Of a stretch of DNA of 13,894 bases, positions 1 to 7,109 are shown piece after piece; within the stretch, counting starts at the first letter, position 1; every line of letters begins with the position of its first letter. The translations under genes and the position numbers were made by a program. This DNA is from SVTX01 sp045588675 (GTDB lineage: Bacteria; Bacillota; Clostridia; Oscillospirales; CAG-272): assembly GCA_045588675.1 (NCBI GenBank), contig JAZNER010000043.1, positions 1 through 13,894 of the forward strand, read 5' to 3'. Under the pieces are notes generated by a model that did no database searches, was not told where the DNA came from, and was given only the letters and a program-made list of their open reading frames with translations.

Positions 1-251
1 TCCGACTTCATTTATATAATTTCGGCAACCTTCCCGTTTTCGTTTCTTACGGAACAAAGAGAAAAGTTAACATAATAGACAAGCAGGGCAATATAAAGGT
101 AAACAAAATGATTGACCTTAAAATCGTAACAGACGAGCGCACCTGCGACGGCTTTGAATATGCAACCGCCTTCAAATGCTGGAAAAAATACATCGAAAAT
201 CCCGATTTCCTGACTTCACCCCCTGAGGTTGTAAACGAGGATATAGACTAA
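1..251 (+). CDS. C-terminal fragment of an unrecognised protein
   Basis: An open frame enters from the left edge and stops at TAA 249-251, giving the last 82 residues of a larger protein. The fragment begins RLHLYNFGNLPVFVSYGT and ends EVVNEDID. It is moderately charged, has no membrane segment, and finishes in an acidic tail. I do not recognise the family. It is taken as real coding sequence because the frame stays open from the edge, codon use resembles the neighbours, and a strong hairpin terminator follows about 50 bases after the stop. Being partial, it could belong to almost any enzyme or surface protein. Confidence 0.6.
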   Translation, partial: RLHLYNFGNLPVFVSYGTKRKVNIIDKQGNIKVNKMIDLKIVTDERTCDGFEYATAFKCWKKYIENPDFLTSPPEVVNEDID

Positions 252-300
252 TCAACATAAAGTTTAAATTCAAACAATCAATTGTTTTTTAGATCAAAAA

Positions 301-364
301 AACAAGCAACAGTCTTTTTTAACGGCAGCTCTTTTCCTACGAGCCCCGTGGACTGTTGCTTGTT
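301..364. terminator. Bidirectional terminator between convergent genes
   Basis: The arms AACAAGCAACAGTC (301-314) and GACTGTTGCTTGTT (351-364) form a perfect 14-bp stem around a 36-base loop. An A-run precedes the left arm and a T-run follows the right arm, so a U-tail is available on either strand. It sits between the plus-strand fragment ending at 251 and the minus-strand gene ending at 418, as expected for a shared terminator. The loop is longer than usual. Confidence 0.75.
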
Positions 365-417
365 TTTATCAGTTCATTATTTTAAGCCGTTTAATCAGGT
401 TAATCAGTTTAATTAGT

Positions 418-1971
418 TTAATACAATTTAATCAAAACTGCGCCGTATTCGCTGATGTTCAGCAATAGGCGTTTTTTCATTCCAGACAAGGCGACCGTGT
501 CGGCAAGCGTCATATTTTTTACCCCATCGAGCATATAAATATCGGCTGAATAGACATTGTCAGGTATTTCTTCAAGCCTTAAGTCAACGACCGTACAGCC
601 GCCAAAAGAAGCAAGGTAGCAAAAGCCCTCTCCCTTATCGGACAGTGCCGCCGAGGCATAAATCCCGCTATGTCTAAAGCCGTCCTGCTGTTCGCTTATG
701 CAAAGCACCGAATTTTTCGCGCAATAAAGCTTGCCGTATGCTTTGAATGAGTAAAAAGGCTTTTCGGGATTGCCAAATCTGTCGGCAAAATCGCACCAAG
801 GAGAAATATACGGCTGCGCGTCATAATGACAGGCTACCGAAACCTCCGGAATTTGGTTCAGCTTCAGCATAAGAGCCGCCGAATATGCCGCTCCGCGAAC
901 AGAACGCCTGTTATCAAAAAATTTTTCTTTTACAATGCTATCACCCCGTGGTGACACAAGACTGTTGACGCTTCTACATTCTGTTCCATCAAGGCTGACA
1001 TAGCCCCACGCGCCAATCACGATCTCTGTTTGTGCAAAGCCCATATTCTTTAGATAGGCTATGCACAGTAAAAGCTCTTCTCCAAATTCCTCGATATTGT
1101 CGTTAAAGCAGGATAGCGATATAAAGTCAAGCGGAGTTCTGTTTTTGCGGCAGAATTTCACGAACTCGCGCGCCGCCTCTGAAAATTCTTCAAACAGCAT
1201 GCCACCGACCTTTATTTGCCCGTCAACAAGCTTGACTGCCTCTGCAACACGGCGGTAAAGCTCAAATTCAAGCTCAAAATCCTTGATATTTAAGTGCTTG
1301 TCGTGATGCCATATTTCAAAATATTCTATTCCATAGGCAAATCCATCTGCCCAATAATCGTTATAATGCTTGACAATGTTCGCGCAAATTTTACTGTAAA
1401 GGCTCAGATTTTCGGGAACAGAAATGCTTTTTTCGTCAAAAAATCTATCTCTGCTCTCTCCAAGTCTGTAAATGACCTTTGCTCCCGAATTATACGCCGC
1501 CGCAACATATTTATCACTTTGAGAAAAATCGTAATTTTCTTCAAGCGACGGGTCAGCATTCATATCCTTAAAAATTCTCGAAACATCAATAGCACACGAG
1601 GAATACGCTCCGTCGGTTTCGTCAAATCTTACATAAGGCACACCGATCTCTCGGAACATATGCGTCAGATCCGAGCCGTACGACTGCGGGCCGTTGCACA
1701 TAGCGTGCATTGGCTTTATTTTGCCTGTCGGAATTGAAAAATCAACCTTAACTACCGCGTGCTGAGGCTTGGGAAGAATTTTTTTCTCTTTTTTCACCTT
1801 TTTGACGCTCTCGACCGGCAAGTCGGCGTCATCCGGCTGTTTAGCCCCTCGAGCCCGATCAGATTCGTTGCCCATATTCATTCTTCTGAGCTTTTCTTCC
1901 TGCTCGGCTTGATACAAAGCAGCCCTCTCGCCCGCGCTCAGTCCGTCGCGAGCCTTTGGTCTTCTCGGCAT
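418..1971 (-). CDS. GH39-like (beta-xylosidase fold) protein, probably inactive
   Basis: This 517-residue protein has no signal peptide and is presumably cytoplasmic. Residues 1-70 are highly charged and look disordered. Residues 75-395 follow the GH39 barrel pattern: VPYVRFDETDG, DVSRIFKDMNADP, NYDFSQSDKYV, VIYRLGES, then an EIW block at 219-221, VGG at 255-257, DFISLS and an AWGYV block at 321-325. A beta-rich C-terminal part follows. In active relatives the EIW block continues as NEP, whose Glu is the acid/base, and the second block reads like NEWNYV, whose Glu is the nucleophile. Here they read WHHDK (H223) and IGAWGYV (A321), so both Glu are missing. Start ATG 1971 is supported by GAGGAGGGAAG just upstream. 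It lies 49 bases after the M29 aminopeptidase on the same strand and may be cotranscribed with it. The fold call is good; substrate and role are unknown, possibly carbohydrate binding. Confidence 0.75.
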   Translation of the reverse strand: MPRRPKARDGLSAGERAALYQAEQEEKLRRMNMGNESDRARGAKQPDDADLPVESVKKVKKEKKILPKPQHAVVKVDFSIPTGKIKPMHAMCNGPQSYGSDLTHMFREIGVPYVRFDETDGAYSSCAIDVSRIFKDMNADPSLEENYDFSQSDKYVAAAYNSGAKVIYRLGESRDRFFDEKSISVPENLSLYSKICANIVKHYNDYWADGFAYGIEYFEIWHHDKHLNIKDFELEFELYRRVAEAVKLVDGQIKVGGMLFEEFSEAAREFVKFCRKNRTPLDFISLSCFNDNIEEFGEELLLCIAYLKNMGFAQTEIVIGAWGYVSLDGTECRSVNSLVSPRGDSIVKEKFFDNRRSVRGAAYSAALMLKLNQIPEVSVACHYDAQPYISPWCDFADRFGNPEKPFYSFKAYGKLYCAKNSVLCISEQQDGFRHSGIYASAALSDKGEGFCYLASFGGCTVVDLRLEEIPDNVYSADIYMLDGVKNMTLADTVALSGMKKRLLLNISEYGAVLIKLY

Positions 1972-2020
1972 ATTCTTCCCTCCTCACTATAATTTTTTAA
2001 AATTCAATTAAAATCTTAAA

Positions 2021-3262
2021 TTAAAACGCCCAAAGTCCGTTTTTGAATATTTCAAATTCGCTGCCGTCGCGCTTAATGCCTACAATAGACATATCGTCCG
2101 TTCCAACCATAAAGTCAACGTGAATGCTTGAGTCATTAACACCCATTTCCTTCAGCTCCTCGTTTGTATATTTATCGTAATCGACAACTGTATTTGAATA
2201 TCCTCTGCCTACGGCAAAGTGGCAGGAGGCATTCTCGTCAAACAAGGTTTCATAAAACATTATTCCGCTCTCGCGAATAGGCGAATTATAAGGAACAAAC
2301 GCACATTCGCCAAGCATTGCCGCTCCTTCGTCAACTGAAATCATAGTTTTGAGCAGCTCCTCATTTTTCTCTGCCTTTGCCTCAACAGCTCGTCCGTTTT
2401 CAAAGCGAATGCTGAAATTATCAATAATCTCGCCTCTCCAGGAAAGCGGCATTGAGGAATAAACTATACCGTCTGCGACACCCGCCTTAGGAGTTGTGAA
2501 AACCTCTTCTGTCGGGATATTCGGGTTGAAATATTCTCCGAAAAGGCTATTTTCTCCGCCGCCCTGGAAGCTGCCCTTATCCATAAGACCAACTCGGAGG
2601 TCTGTTCCGTTGCCTGCCTTATAACGAAGCTCAACCAAGTCCGCACTGTTCAGCACCTCACATCTGTGAGCAAAGCTCTTATTGTGCTTGTCCCATTGTG
2701 CAACCGCGTCAAGAAGCTTTCCGTCCTTATCAATTACTCTTGAAGTAAAGAGGATTGCATTCCAAAGCTTTTCAAGCGCAACAGATGTGCGGGTATTTGG
2801 GAACACCTTTTTAGCCCAAGCCTCGCCAGGAACTGCAGCGATACACCACTTATATTTATTCTCCATTTTATCTCTGTACGGCTTTGTAACCTTCATTCTG
2901 GAAATCATAGCCTTAGAGTATTTTGCCTGATTAATTCCGCGAAGTCCGTCGGGGTCGTCGCTCACTATGTGAAGCATAGCGGGGTTCTTTTCAAGTCTGT
3001 ACTTTAATTTTTCCTCTTCAAATGCTTCAACCGTGCCAAGCATCTTGGCGCTCATATTGTTGACATTAAGCTTAGTAAGCGGCAAATATGACCACTCAAC
3101 CAAAACTCGAGCTGCCTTTGCCCGATAGCACTCCTCAACAACCATCTTAACAAATTCGGGCTGGTCAAGTCCCGCATTAACAATAACAATATCACCCTTT
3201 TTAACTGCAATTCCGCTTCTTACAAGCAATCTTGCATATTCTTTTAAAAATGTTTTCTTCAT
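2021..3262 (-). CDS. Aminopeptidase, M29 family (AmpS/PepS type)
   Basis: This cytoplasmic metallo-aminopeptidase releases N-terminal residues from peptides. The M29 signatures are present (413-residue numbering): NPNIPTEEVFTTP with ligand E252, MLGECAFVP with E319, ETLFDENASCHFAVG with H348, and SIHVDFMVG with H381 and D383. These are the five two-metal ligands known for the family, and the length of about 413 residues is normal. I chose ATG 3262 over the in-frame ATG at 3280 because GAAAGG lies 7 bases before it, while the upstream ATG has no ribosome binding site. It is the first gene of a minus-strand unit, with the GH39-like gene 49 bases downstream and a near-consensus promoter upstream. 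All metal ligands are intact, so it is probably active. Confidence 0.93.
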   Translation of the reverse strand: MKKTFLKEYARLLVRSGIAVKKGDIVIVNAGLDQPEFVKMVVEECYRAKAARVLVEWSYLPLTKLNVNNMSAKMLGTVEAFEEEKLKYRLEKNPAMLHIVSDDPDGLRGINQAKYSKAMISRMKVTKPYRDKMENKYKWCIAAVPGEAWAKKVFPNTRTSVALEKLWNAILFTSRVIDKDGKLLDAVAQWDKHNKSFAHRCEVLNSADLVELRYKAGNGTDLRVGLMDKGSFQGGGENSLFGEYFNPNIPTEEVFTTPKAGVADGIVYSSMPLSWRGEIIDNFSIRFENGRAVEAKAEKNEELLKTMISVDEGAAMLGECAFVPYNSPIRESGIMFYETLFDENASCHFAVGRGYSNTVVDYDKYTNEELKEMGVNDSSIHVDFMVGTDDMSIVGIKRDGSEFEIFKNGLWAF

Positions 3263-3297
3263 AATAAAGCCTTTCGTCATTTTTTAACTTATAATAT

Positions 3298-3326
3298 ATT
3301 ATAGCATATTTTCACAGATTTGTCAC
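3298..3326 (-). promoter_or_regulatory. Sigma-A promoter of the M29 aminopeptidase gene
   Basis: On the minus strand, GTGACA (-35, 3321-3326) is followed by a 17-base spacer and TATAAT (-10, 3298-3303), with TG at the extended -10 position (TGCTATAAT). Initiation is expected near 3290, giving a leader of about 28 bases. Confidence 0.8.
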
Positions 3327-3344
3327 CTTTTTTTAAATAAATTA

Positions 3345-3373
3345 TTGTAAATTTCAAAAAATAATGATATAAT
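3345..3373 (+). promoter_or_regulatory. Sigma-A promoter of the CPBP protease gene
   Basis: TTGTAA (3345-3350), a 17-base spacer and TATAAT (3368-3373) with an extended TG (TGATATAAT). Its -35 lies only 18 bases from the -35 of the divergent aminopeptidase promoter, so a bound protein could affect both genes. Confidence 0.75.
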
Positions 3374-3409
3374 AAAAATAACAGTACGGCAAAGGAGGAA
3401 AGATCCAAT

Positions 3410-4393
3410 ATGCTTTATCACATCAAACGCACATTTATGCTAAAAGAGGCTCAGGACAGCCTTCCGCTTGACAGAAAGCCGCAGTCACTCTTTATTGAGT
3501 GTATGATTTTTCTGCTTGTAGCTTTTATTTGCATGCTTCCGCAAGGATTTGTGTCTTTTGTCGCGTCGTTTATAATTATTATGACCGACCCCTCATACAT
3601 TGATATGATCGCATCAGGCAATATTGACGAAACGGCACTCACCGAATACACTGATAATCTACTGCAAAATTTACCGCCTTGGTATATGGCTGTACTGCTT
3701 TCGGCGTCAGGCTTTATGATTTTAGGTGCAATTATTTATTGCAAGGCAATACAAAAACGCTCTTTCTGCTCGGTAGGATTTGTAAAGCGCGGTTTTATTG
3801 TTGAGTATCTTGTCGGTGCGGCGATAGGACTTCTAATGATTTTTTTGCCGGTCCTCGCGTCAGTCTTGACAGGCTGTGTAAAAATCACAGTATCAAAAAG
3901 CATAAGTCCATTAATATTATTCATTTATTTGCTTGCGTTTATCCTTCAGGGGATGGGAGAAGAAGCTCTTTTCAGAGGGTATTTTATGACCTCGATTGCA
4001 AGGAAGCATAAGATCTGGATTGCAATAATTGTAAGCTCACTTATGTTTTCGATTTTCCACACAAATAACGCCTCTTTCGGAATAATTCCCTTTATCAATA
4101 TAACCTTGTTTGGAATTTTCGCCGCCGTTTATATGCTCAAAAGAGGAAGCATATGGGGTGTCGGAGCAATTCACTCGCTATGGAACTTCGGTCAAGGAAA
4201 TATTTTCGGTCTTAATGTCAGTGGAAACGGGCAAATGCCCTCGCTCTTCACTGCCGAGCAGGCAGGCTTTGGCAAAATTTTAAGCGGTGGTGAGTTCGGG
4301 CCCGAGGGCGGTCTTGGAGCAACCGTTGTCCTGCTTACAGCAATTCTTTTGGCACTTGTAATGCCGACAAAGAAAAGAGAGATTGCGGAGTAA
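3410..4393 (+). CDS. CPBP family intramembrane metalloprotease (CAAX/Abi)
   Basis: This is a polytopic membrane protein of 327 residues with the three CPBP motifs: GEEALFRG (E184, E185, R189), FSIFH (F213, H217) and HSLWN (H255, N259). These form the glutamate/histidine metal site of the Rce1-like family. Hydrophobic segments lie near residues 27-58, 90-112, 130-155, 165-182, 203-215, 227-243 and 304-318. The substrate is unknown; bacterial relatives include bacteriocin self-immunity proteins and processing proteases. ATG 3410 is preceded by AGGAGG at 3393-3398, a slightly long spacing of 11. Its own promoter lies directly upstream and a strong hairpin follows, so it is probably monocistronic. 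All catalytic residues are present, and no toxin or bacteriocin gene is adjacent. Confidence 0.9.
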   Translation: MLYHIKRTFMLKEAQDSLPLDRKPQSLFIECMIFLLVAFICMLPQGFVSFVASFIIIMTDPSYIDMIASGNIDETALTEYTDNLLQNLPPWYMAVLLSASGFMILGAIIYCKAIQKRSFCSVGFVKRGFIVEYLVGAAIGLLMIFLPVLASVLTGCVKITVSKSISPLILFIYLLAFILQGMGEEALFRGYFMTSIARKHKIWIAIIVSSLMFSIFHTNNASFGIIPFINITLFGIFAAVYMLKRGSIWGVGAIHSLWNFGQGNIFGLNVSGNGQMPSLFTAEQAGFGKILSGGEFGPEGGLGATVVLLTAILLALVMPTKKREIAE

Positions 4394-4452
4394 TCGAAGA
4401 GAATAAAGCAGAACAATTTTAAACTATAAAATTTAGACAGTAAAAGCAATCA

Positions 4453-4482
4453 AGCGGCTTGCCGAAATATCGGCAAGCCGCT
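4453..4482. terminator. Terminator between the CPBP gene and the spore-protein gene
   Basis: AGCGGCTTGCCGA (4453-4465) pairs perfectly with TCGGCAAGCCGCT (4470-4482), a 13-bp GC-rich stem with loop AATA. The tail is CTTTGTC on the plus strand and TTGATTGCTTTT on the minus strand. It lies between two convergent genes and probably serves both, though neither U-tract is ideal. Confidence 0.75.
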
Positions 4483-4533
4483 CTTTGTCAAATTATTCAG
4501 TTAAACTCAATCAGTAAAATTTCTGTTGAAAAA

Positions 4534-4725
4534 TTACTTCGCAGAACCTGTCTGGATAGAGTTTTCGTAGCTCTCGATCATCTTCTTAACCATCTGACCG
4601 CCGATAGAACCAGCCTGACGAGCTGTGAGGTCGCCGTTGTAGCCCTGGTTAAGAGGAACACCTACTTCGCTTGCTGCCTGCATTTTGAACTGTTCAAGAG
4701 CCTTCTTCGCTGACTTGTTTGCCAT
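4534..4725 (-). CDS. Alpha/beta-type small acid-soluble spore protein
   Basis: This 63-residue protein belongs to the family that coats DNA in the dormant spore, protects it from UV and heat, and is degraded at germination. Typical features are the N-terminal helix LEQFKMQAASEVGVPL, then NGDLTARQAGSIGGQMVKKMIE, matching the conserved ExG / NG...GSVGGxMVK pattern. A germination-protease cleavage region is expected around SEVGV. ATG 4725 has AAGGAG upstream at good spacing. The gene is monocistronic, convergent with the CPBP gene. It should be read by the forespore sigma factor G; I looked for a sigma-G promoter upstream and did not find a convincing one. It is the best evidence that the organism sporulates. 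Confidence 0.95.
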   Translation of the reverse strand: MANKSAKKALEQFKMQAASEVGVPLNQGYNGDLTARQAGSIGGQMVKKMIESYENSIQTGSAK

Positions 4726-4803
4726 AATTATTCTCCTTATTATATCTTTTGCGTAAACCTTACCAAAAGATTTATCTCTTAAAAATCTATATTAAATCGA
4801 GCA

Positions 4804-4848
4804 TACACCGCAAGCCGTCACAAAATCCGATTTCGGCGCTGCGGTGTA
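4804..4848. repeat. Inverted repeat upstream of the spore-protein gene
   Basis: TACACCGCA (4804-4812) pairs with TGCGGTGTA (4840-4848), and a small inner palindrome CCGATTTCGG lies at 4827-4836. A modest AAATTTT follows on the plus strand. It is in the upstream region of the spore-protein gene and could be an operator or a weak terminator; the sequence does not decide. Confidence 0.4.
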
Positions 4849-5068
4849 AAATTTTCATTATCTCACATCCGAACCGCTCGCAATTTTAACTTGCTTTGCA
4901 TCTCTGCTATTATTTTTGACACTTCGTATTTTTATATGTATGGCAAAATTAGGATTATGAGCTCTCTAAAAGCTCTCTACCGAACAAAAAATCAAACAAA
5001 AAATTTTTAATCATTTTTTAAGAAAAATGCCTATTCCGTTTTCTTTTTTCTTTTTAAATGCAAGGGTT

Positions 5069-5100
5069 TTGTCAAATTCTACCAGCGGTAGAATTATAAT
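5069..5100 (+). promoter_or_regulatory. MerR-type promoter with palindromic operator
   Basis: TTGTCA (-35, 5069-5074) and TATAAT (-10, 5095-5100) are separated by 20 bases rather than 17. The spacer is almost exactly filled by a perfect palindrome with arms AATTCTACC (5075-5083) and GGTAGAATT (5087-5095) around 3 bases. Promoters activated by MerR-family regulators are known for 19-20 base spacers with an operator centred between the two boxes, and this matches. No MerR gene lies in the window. It points toward the GT8 operon, 176 bases away. An RNA hairpin is the alternative reading. Confidence 0.55.
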
Positions 5101-5108
5101 TTTACGCT

Positions 5109-5140
5109 CGGTAGAGCTGTGCTCAACGGGGGCTCTACCG
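5109..5140 (+). promoter_or_regulatory. Inverted repeat sharing the GGTAGA half-site
   Basis: CGGTAGAGC (5109-5117) pairs with GCTCTACCG (5132-5140) around a 14-base loop. It would lie at the very 5' end of a transcript from the 5069-5100 promoter, and its arms contain the same GGTAGA/TCTACC core as that operator, in the opposite arrangement. It could be a leader hairpin or a second operator. Confidence 0.5.
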
Positions 5141-5158
5141 TCAACTACTAACAGTTGC

Positions 5159-5187
5159 TTGACTTCAAGGCAAAACAATTGTATTAT
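5159..5187 (+). promoter_or_regulatory. Sigma-A promoter of the GT8 operon
   Basis: TTGACT (5159-5164), a 17-base spacer and TATTAT (5182-5187), each one mismatch from consensus. Initiation near 5194 gives a leader of about 83 bases before the GT8 start. There is no extended TG, unlike most other promoters in the window. Confidence 0.7.
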
Positions 5188-5203
5188 ATTAACATAGCCT
5201 GCT

Positions 5204-5229
5204 TTGGCCTTCTGCGGCTATCAGGCCAA
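5204..5229 (+). promoter_or_regulatory. Leader hairpin upstream of the GT8 gene
   Basis: TTGGCCT (5204-5210) pairs with AGGCCAA (5223-5229) around a 12-base loop inside the predicted leader. No U-tract follows, so it is not a simple terminator. It may affect mRNA stability or be incidental. Confidence 0.35.
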
Positions 5230-5276
5230 TGAAGTCTTTATAGGCATTAAACCAACTAATCGAAAGGAAATTCAAT

Positions 5277-6248
5277 ATGAATAACACTCAAAAGGCAAAA
5301 GAAATAATCCCTATCTTCTTTGCGGTTGATGACAGATATTCGGCGTACCTGACTGTTGCGATGCGCTCATTGATTGATAATAGCAGTAAGAAGTACGACT
5401 ATCATATAAACATTTTGATTGACACTCTCAGCGAGCAAAACAAGGAAACGCTACTATCCTTAAGAGAAGATAATATAAAAATTGAATTTGTCAATGTAGC
5501 CGACAAGCTAAAATCACTTTGTGAGAAGCTTCATCTGCGCGATTATTATACAAAAGCCACCTATTACCGCTTTTTCATTCCCGAAATGTTTCCCGAGTTT
5601 AAGCGCGGAGTATATCTTGACTGCGACATAGTGCTAACGCGAGATGTTGCGCAGCTTTATCACGCGATACTTGGAAACAATTTGGTAGCGGCGATTACCG
5701 ATGAAATTATTACCGACATTGAGTGCTTTGCAGAGTATTCCGAGGTTGTTTTGAATATTCCGAGAAACAAGTACTTTAATGCAGGTATTCTTGTTATGAA
5801 CCTTGAGGAAATGAGAAAAATTCATATTGAGCAAGAATTCGCAAAGCTTCTTGGGGAAAAAACCTACCGTGTTGCTCAAGATCAGGATTACCTGAATGTA
5901 TTATGCTACAACAAGGTAACATATATGAATAAAAAGTGGAATAAAACTCCTATGCCCTACTCAGATCCCGATGATATTCCTTATATCGCTCACTACAAGA
6001 TCAACTACAAGCCTTGGAAGTATGACAATATTGTTTACGGTGATTTATTCTGGGAATACGCTAAGAAAACGCCCGTATATGATGCTTTATTAGATGCAAA
6101 GGACAAAGTTACAAGCAAGGATGTTACTATTGACCAAAAGCAATATGAAAATCTTATGCTAATGGCATTGGACGAAGTTGAAGCGTATAGAGCAGAAAGC
6201 ATTGAAGAAAATACGGAAGACAGCAATCTTGTTTTCGCGGAGGCTTAA
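5277..6248 (+). CDS. Glycosyltransferase family 8
   Basis: This 323-residue cytoplasmic, retaining GT-A enzyme moves a sugar from a nucleotide-sugar donor to an acceptor. Landmarks are the N-terminal IPIFFAVDDRYSAYL strand, TYYRFFIPEMFP, the metal-binding DxD in YLDCDIVL (D115, D117), YFNAGILVMNL (168-170 region), DQDYLN (202-207) and HYKINYKPW (H239, K245), all typical of GT8 enzymes of the LPS-glucosyltransferase style. The tail from about 265 is acidic and non-catalytic. ATG 5277 has GAAAGGAA 7 bases upstream. It is the first gene of a tight operon: the acyltransferase starts 3 bases after its stop. The acceptor is not evident; the neighbours suggest a lipid or lipid-linked sugar. Confidence 0.92.
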   Translation: MNNTQKAKEIIPIFFAVDDRYSAYLTVAMRSLIDNSSKKYDYHINILIDTLSEQNKETLLSLREDNIKIEFVNVADKLKSLCEKLHLRDYYTKATYYRFFIPEMFPEFKRGVYLDCDIVLTRDVAQLYHAILGNNLVAAITDEIITDIECFAEYSEVVLNIPRNKYFNAGILVMNLEEMRKIHIEQEFAKLLGEKTYRVAQDQDYLNVLCYNKVTYMNKKWNKTPMPYSDPDDIPYIAHYKINYKPWKYDNIVYGDLFWEYAKKTPVYDALLDAKDKVTSKDVTIDQKQYENLMLMALDEVEAYRAESIEENTEDSNLVFAEA

Positions 6249-6251
6249 ATT

Positions 6252-7109
6252 ATGAGTATATCCAAGGAAAGATTAGAAATCTTTAAAAAAATTGAAGAAT
6301 ACGAAGCTTGCGGATATTTTGACCGAGATGTTGAAAACGACCCGCCGACACGCCCGTTGAAGGCAGGCGAGGTCGATTATACAGGTGAGAAGCTCAGCAC
6401 AAGATTTGGCGCAAAAATTGCCAACCTTGTCGGCAAGGCATATTTTGAAAAGCGCATTAAAAAAGGTGATTTTGTTTTAAAAGAAGTTAAAGGTAGCGAA
6501 AACTATCTTCAAATTGCAGAAAAAGGAGCATTCATCACCTGCAATCACTTTAACGCGTTTGATAATTACGCCCTTTACCGCGCTATCGCGCCTATGCTTG
6601 ACGGCAAAAACCTTTATAAAATCATCAGGGAGGGTAACTACACATCCTTCAAGGGACTTTTCGGGTATTTGTTCCGCCATTGCAATACCCTTCCGCTTTC
6701 GTCATCAATTCCTTGCCTTAAAGAGCTTATGGCGGCAATACACAAGCTACTCTCTCGCGGCGAAAAAATTCTCATATATCCCGAGCAGGCTATGTGGTAC
6801 AATTACCGAAAGCCGCGCCCCTTGAAGCTTGGCGCATTTCGCTTTGCGGCAAAAGAAAACGCACCTGTTCTGCCAGTCTTCATAACTCTTGAAGACACAG
6901 ACAAGGCGGACAGTGACGGCTGTCCCGTGCAAGCCTACACAATACACATTCTGCCCCCGATTTTCCCCGACGAAAAGCTTACTGTAAGAGAAAACACCGA
7001 AATGATGTGCCGCAAAAACTATGAATTATGGAAGAATACCTATGAAAGCGTTTACGGCAAGCCGCTTGAATATACGACAGAGGGTGAAGTAAAAATATGC
7101 TCTATTTAA
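6252..7109 (+). CDS. PlsC-like lysophospholipid/glycolipid acyltransferase
   Basis: This protein of 285 residues has an acyltransferase (LPLAT) domain from about residue 75 to 245. It carries the catalytic HX4D as NHFNAFD (H99, D104) and a PEQ (177-179) in ILIYPEQAMWYNYRKPRPLKLG, where PlsC usually has PEG, followed by PVLPVFI. Its first 60 residues are charged and not part of the usual domain; there is no clear membrane anchor. The start lies 3 bases after the GT8 stop, with GCGGAGGC at the end of the GT8 gene as ribosome binding site, indicating translational coupling. It probably acylates phosphatidic-acid-type or glycolipid acceptors. With a glycosyltransferase before it and a second acyltransferase after it, a glycolipid role is favoured over core phospholipid synthesis, but this is inference. 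Confidence 0.85.
   Translation: MSISKERLEIFKKIEEYEACGYFDRDVENDPPTRPLKAGEVDYTGEKLSTRFGAKIANLVGKAYFEKRIKKGDFVLKEVKGSENYLQIAEKGAFITCNHFNAFDNYALYRAIAPMLDGKNLYKIIREGNYTSFKGLFGYLFRHCNTLPLSSSIPCLKELMAAIHKLLSRGEKILIYPEQAMWYNYRKPRPLKLGAFRFAAKENAPVLPVFITLEDTDKADSDGCPVQAYTIHILPPIFPDEKLTVRENTEMMCRKNYELWKNTYESVYGKPLEYTTEGEVKICSI

Larger units (their letters stand above)
4726..5276. other. Gene-free control region between spore-protein and GT8 operon
   Basis: This region of about 550 bases has no credible gene. From left to right it contains the spore-protein leader, an inverted repeat (4804-4848), repeated TCTACC/GGTAGA half-sites (4976-5140), a MerR-style promoter (5069-5100), a leader hairpin (5109-5140), a second promoter (5159-5187) and a further hairpin (5204-5229). 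The stretch 4850-5068 is AT-rich; apart from the half-site near 4976 I see nothing clear in it. Confidence 0.6.

Noticed and set aside
388..435. Short TTAATCAG-like repeats after the terminator.
   Set aside because: Irregular, AT-rich and only a few units; they partly overlap the end of the GH39-like gene and look like low-complexity sequence, not an array.
1061..1992. Several plus-strand frames of 60-150 codons inside the GH39-like gene.
   Set aside because: They are antisense to a gene with clear family motifs, lack ribosome binding sites and show no recognisable protein features.
4726..4870. Sigma-G promoter for the spore-protein gene.
   Set aside because: A GTATG-like -35 candidate is present on the minus strand, but no CATWMTA-like -10 is found at the right distance.
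4917..4943. TTGACA near 4917 as a further plus-strand promoter.
   Set aside because: At 17-base spacing the -10 would be TATGGC, a poor match, and nothing nearby needs it.
5060..5102. Short frame from ATG near 5059 through the palindrome, considered as a leader peptide.
   Set aside because: Only about 13 codons, no ribosome binding site, and it lies upstream of or over the promoter boxes.
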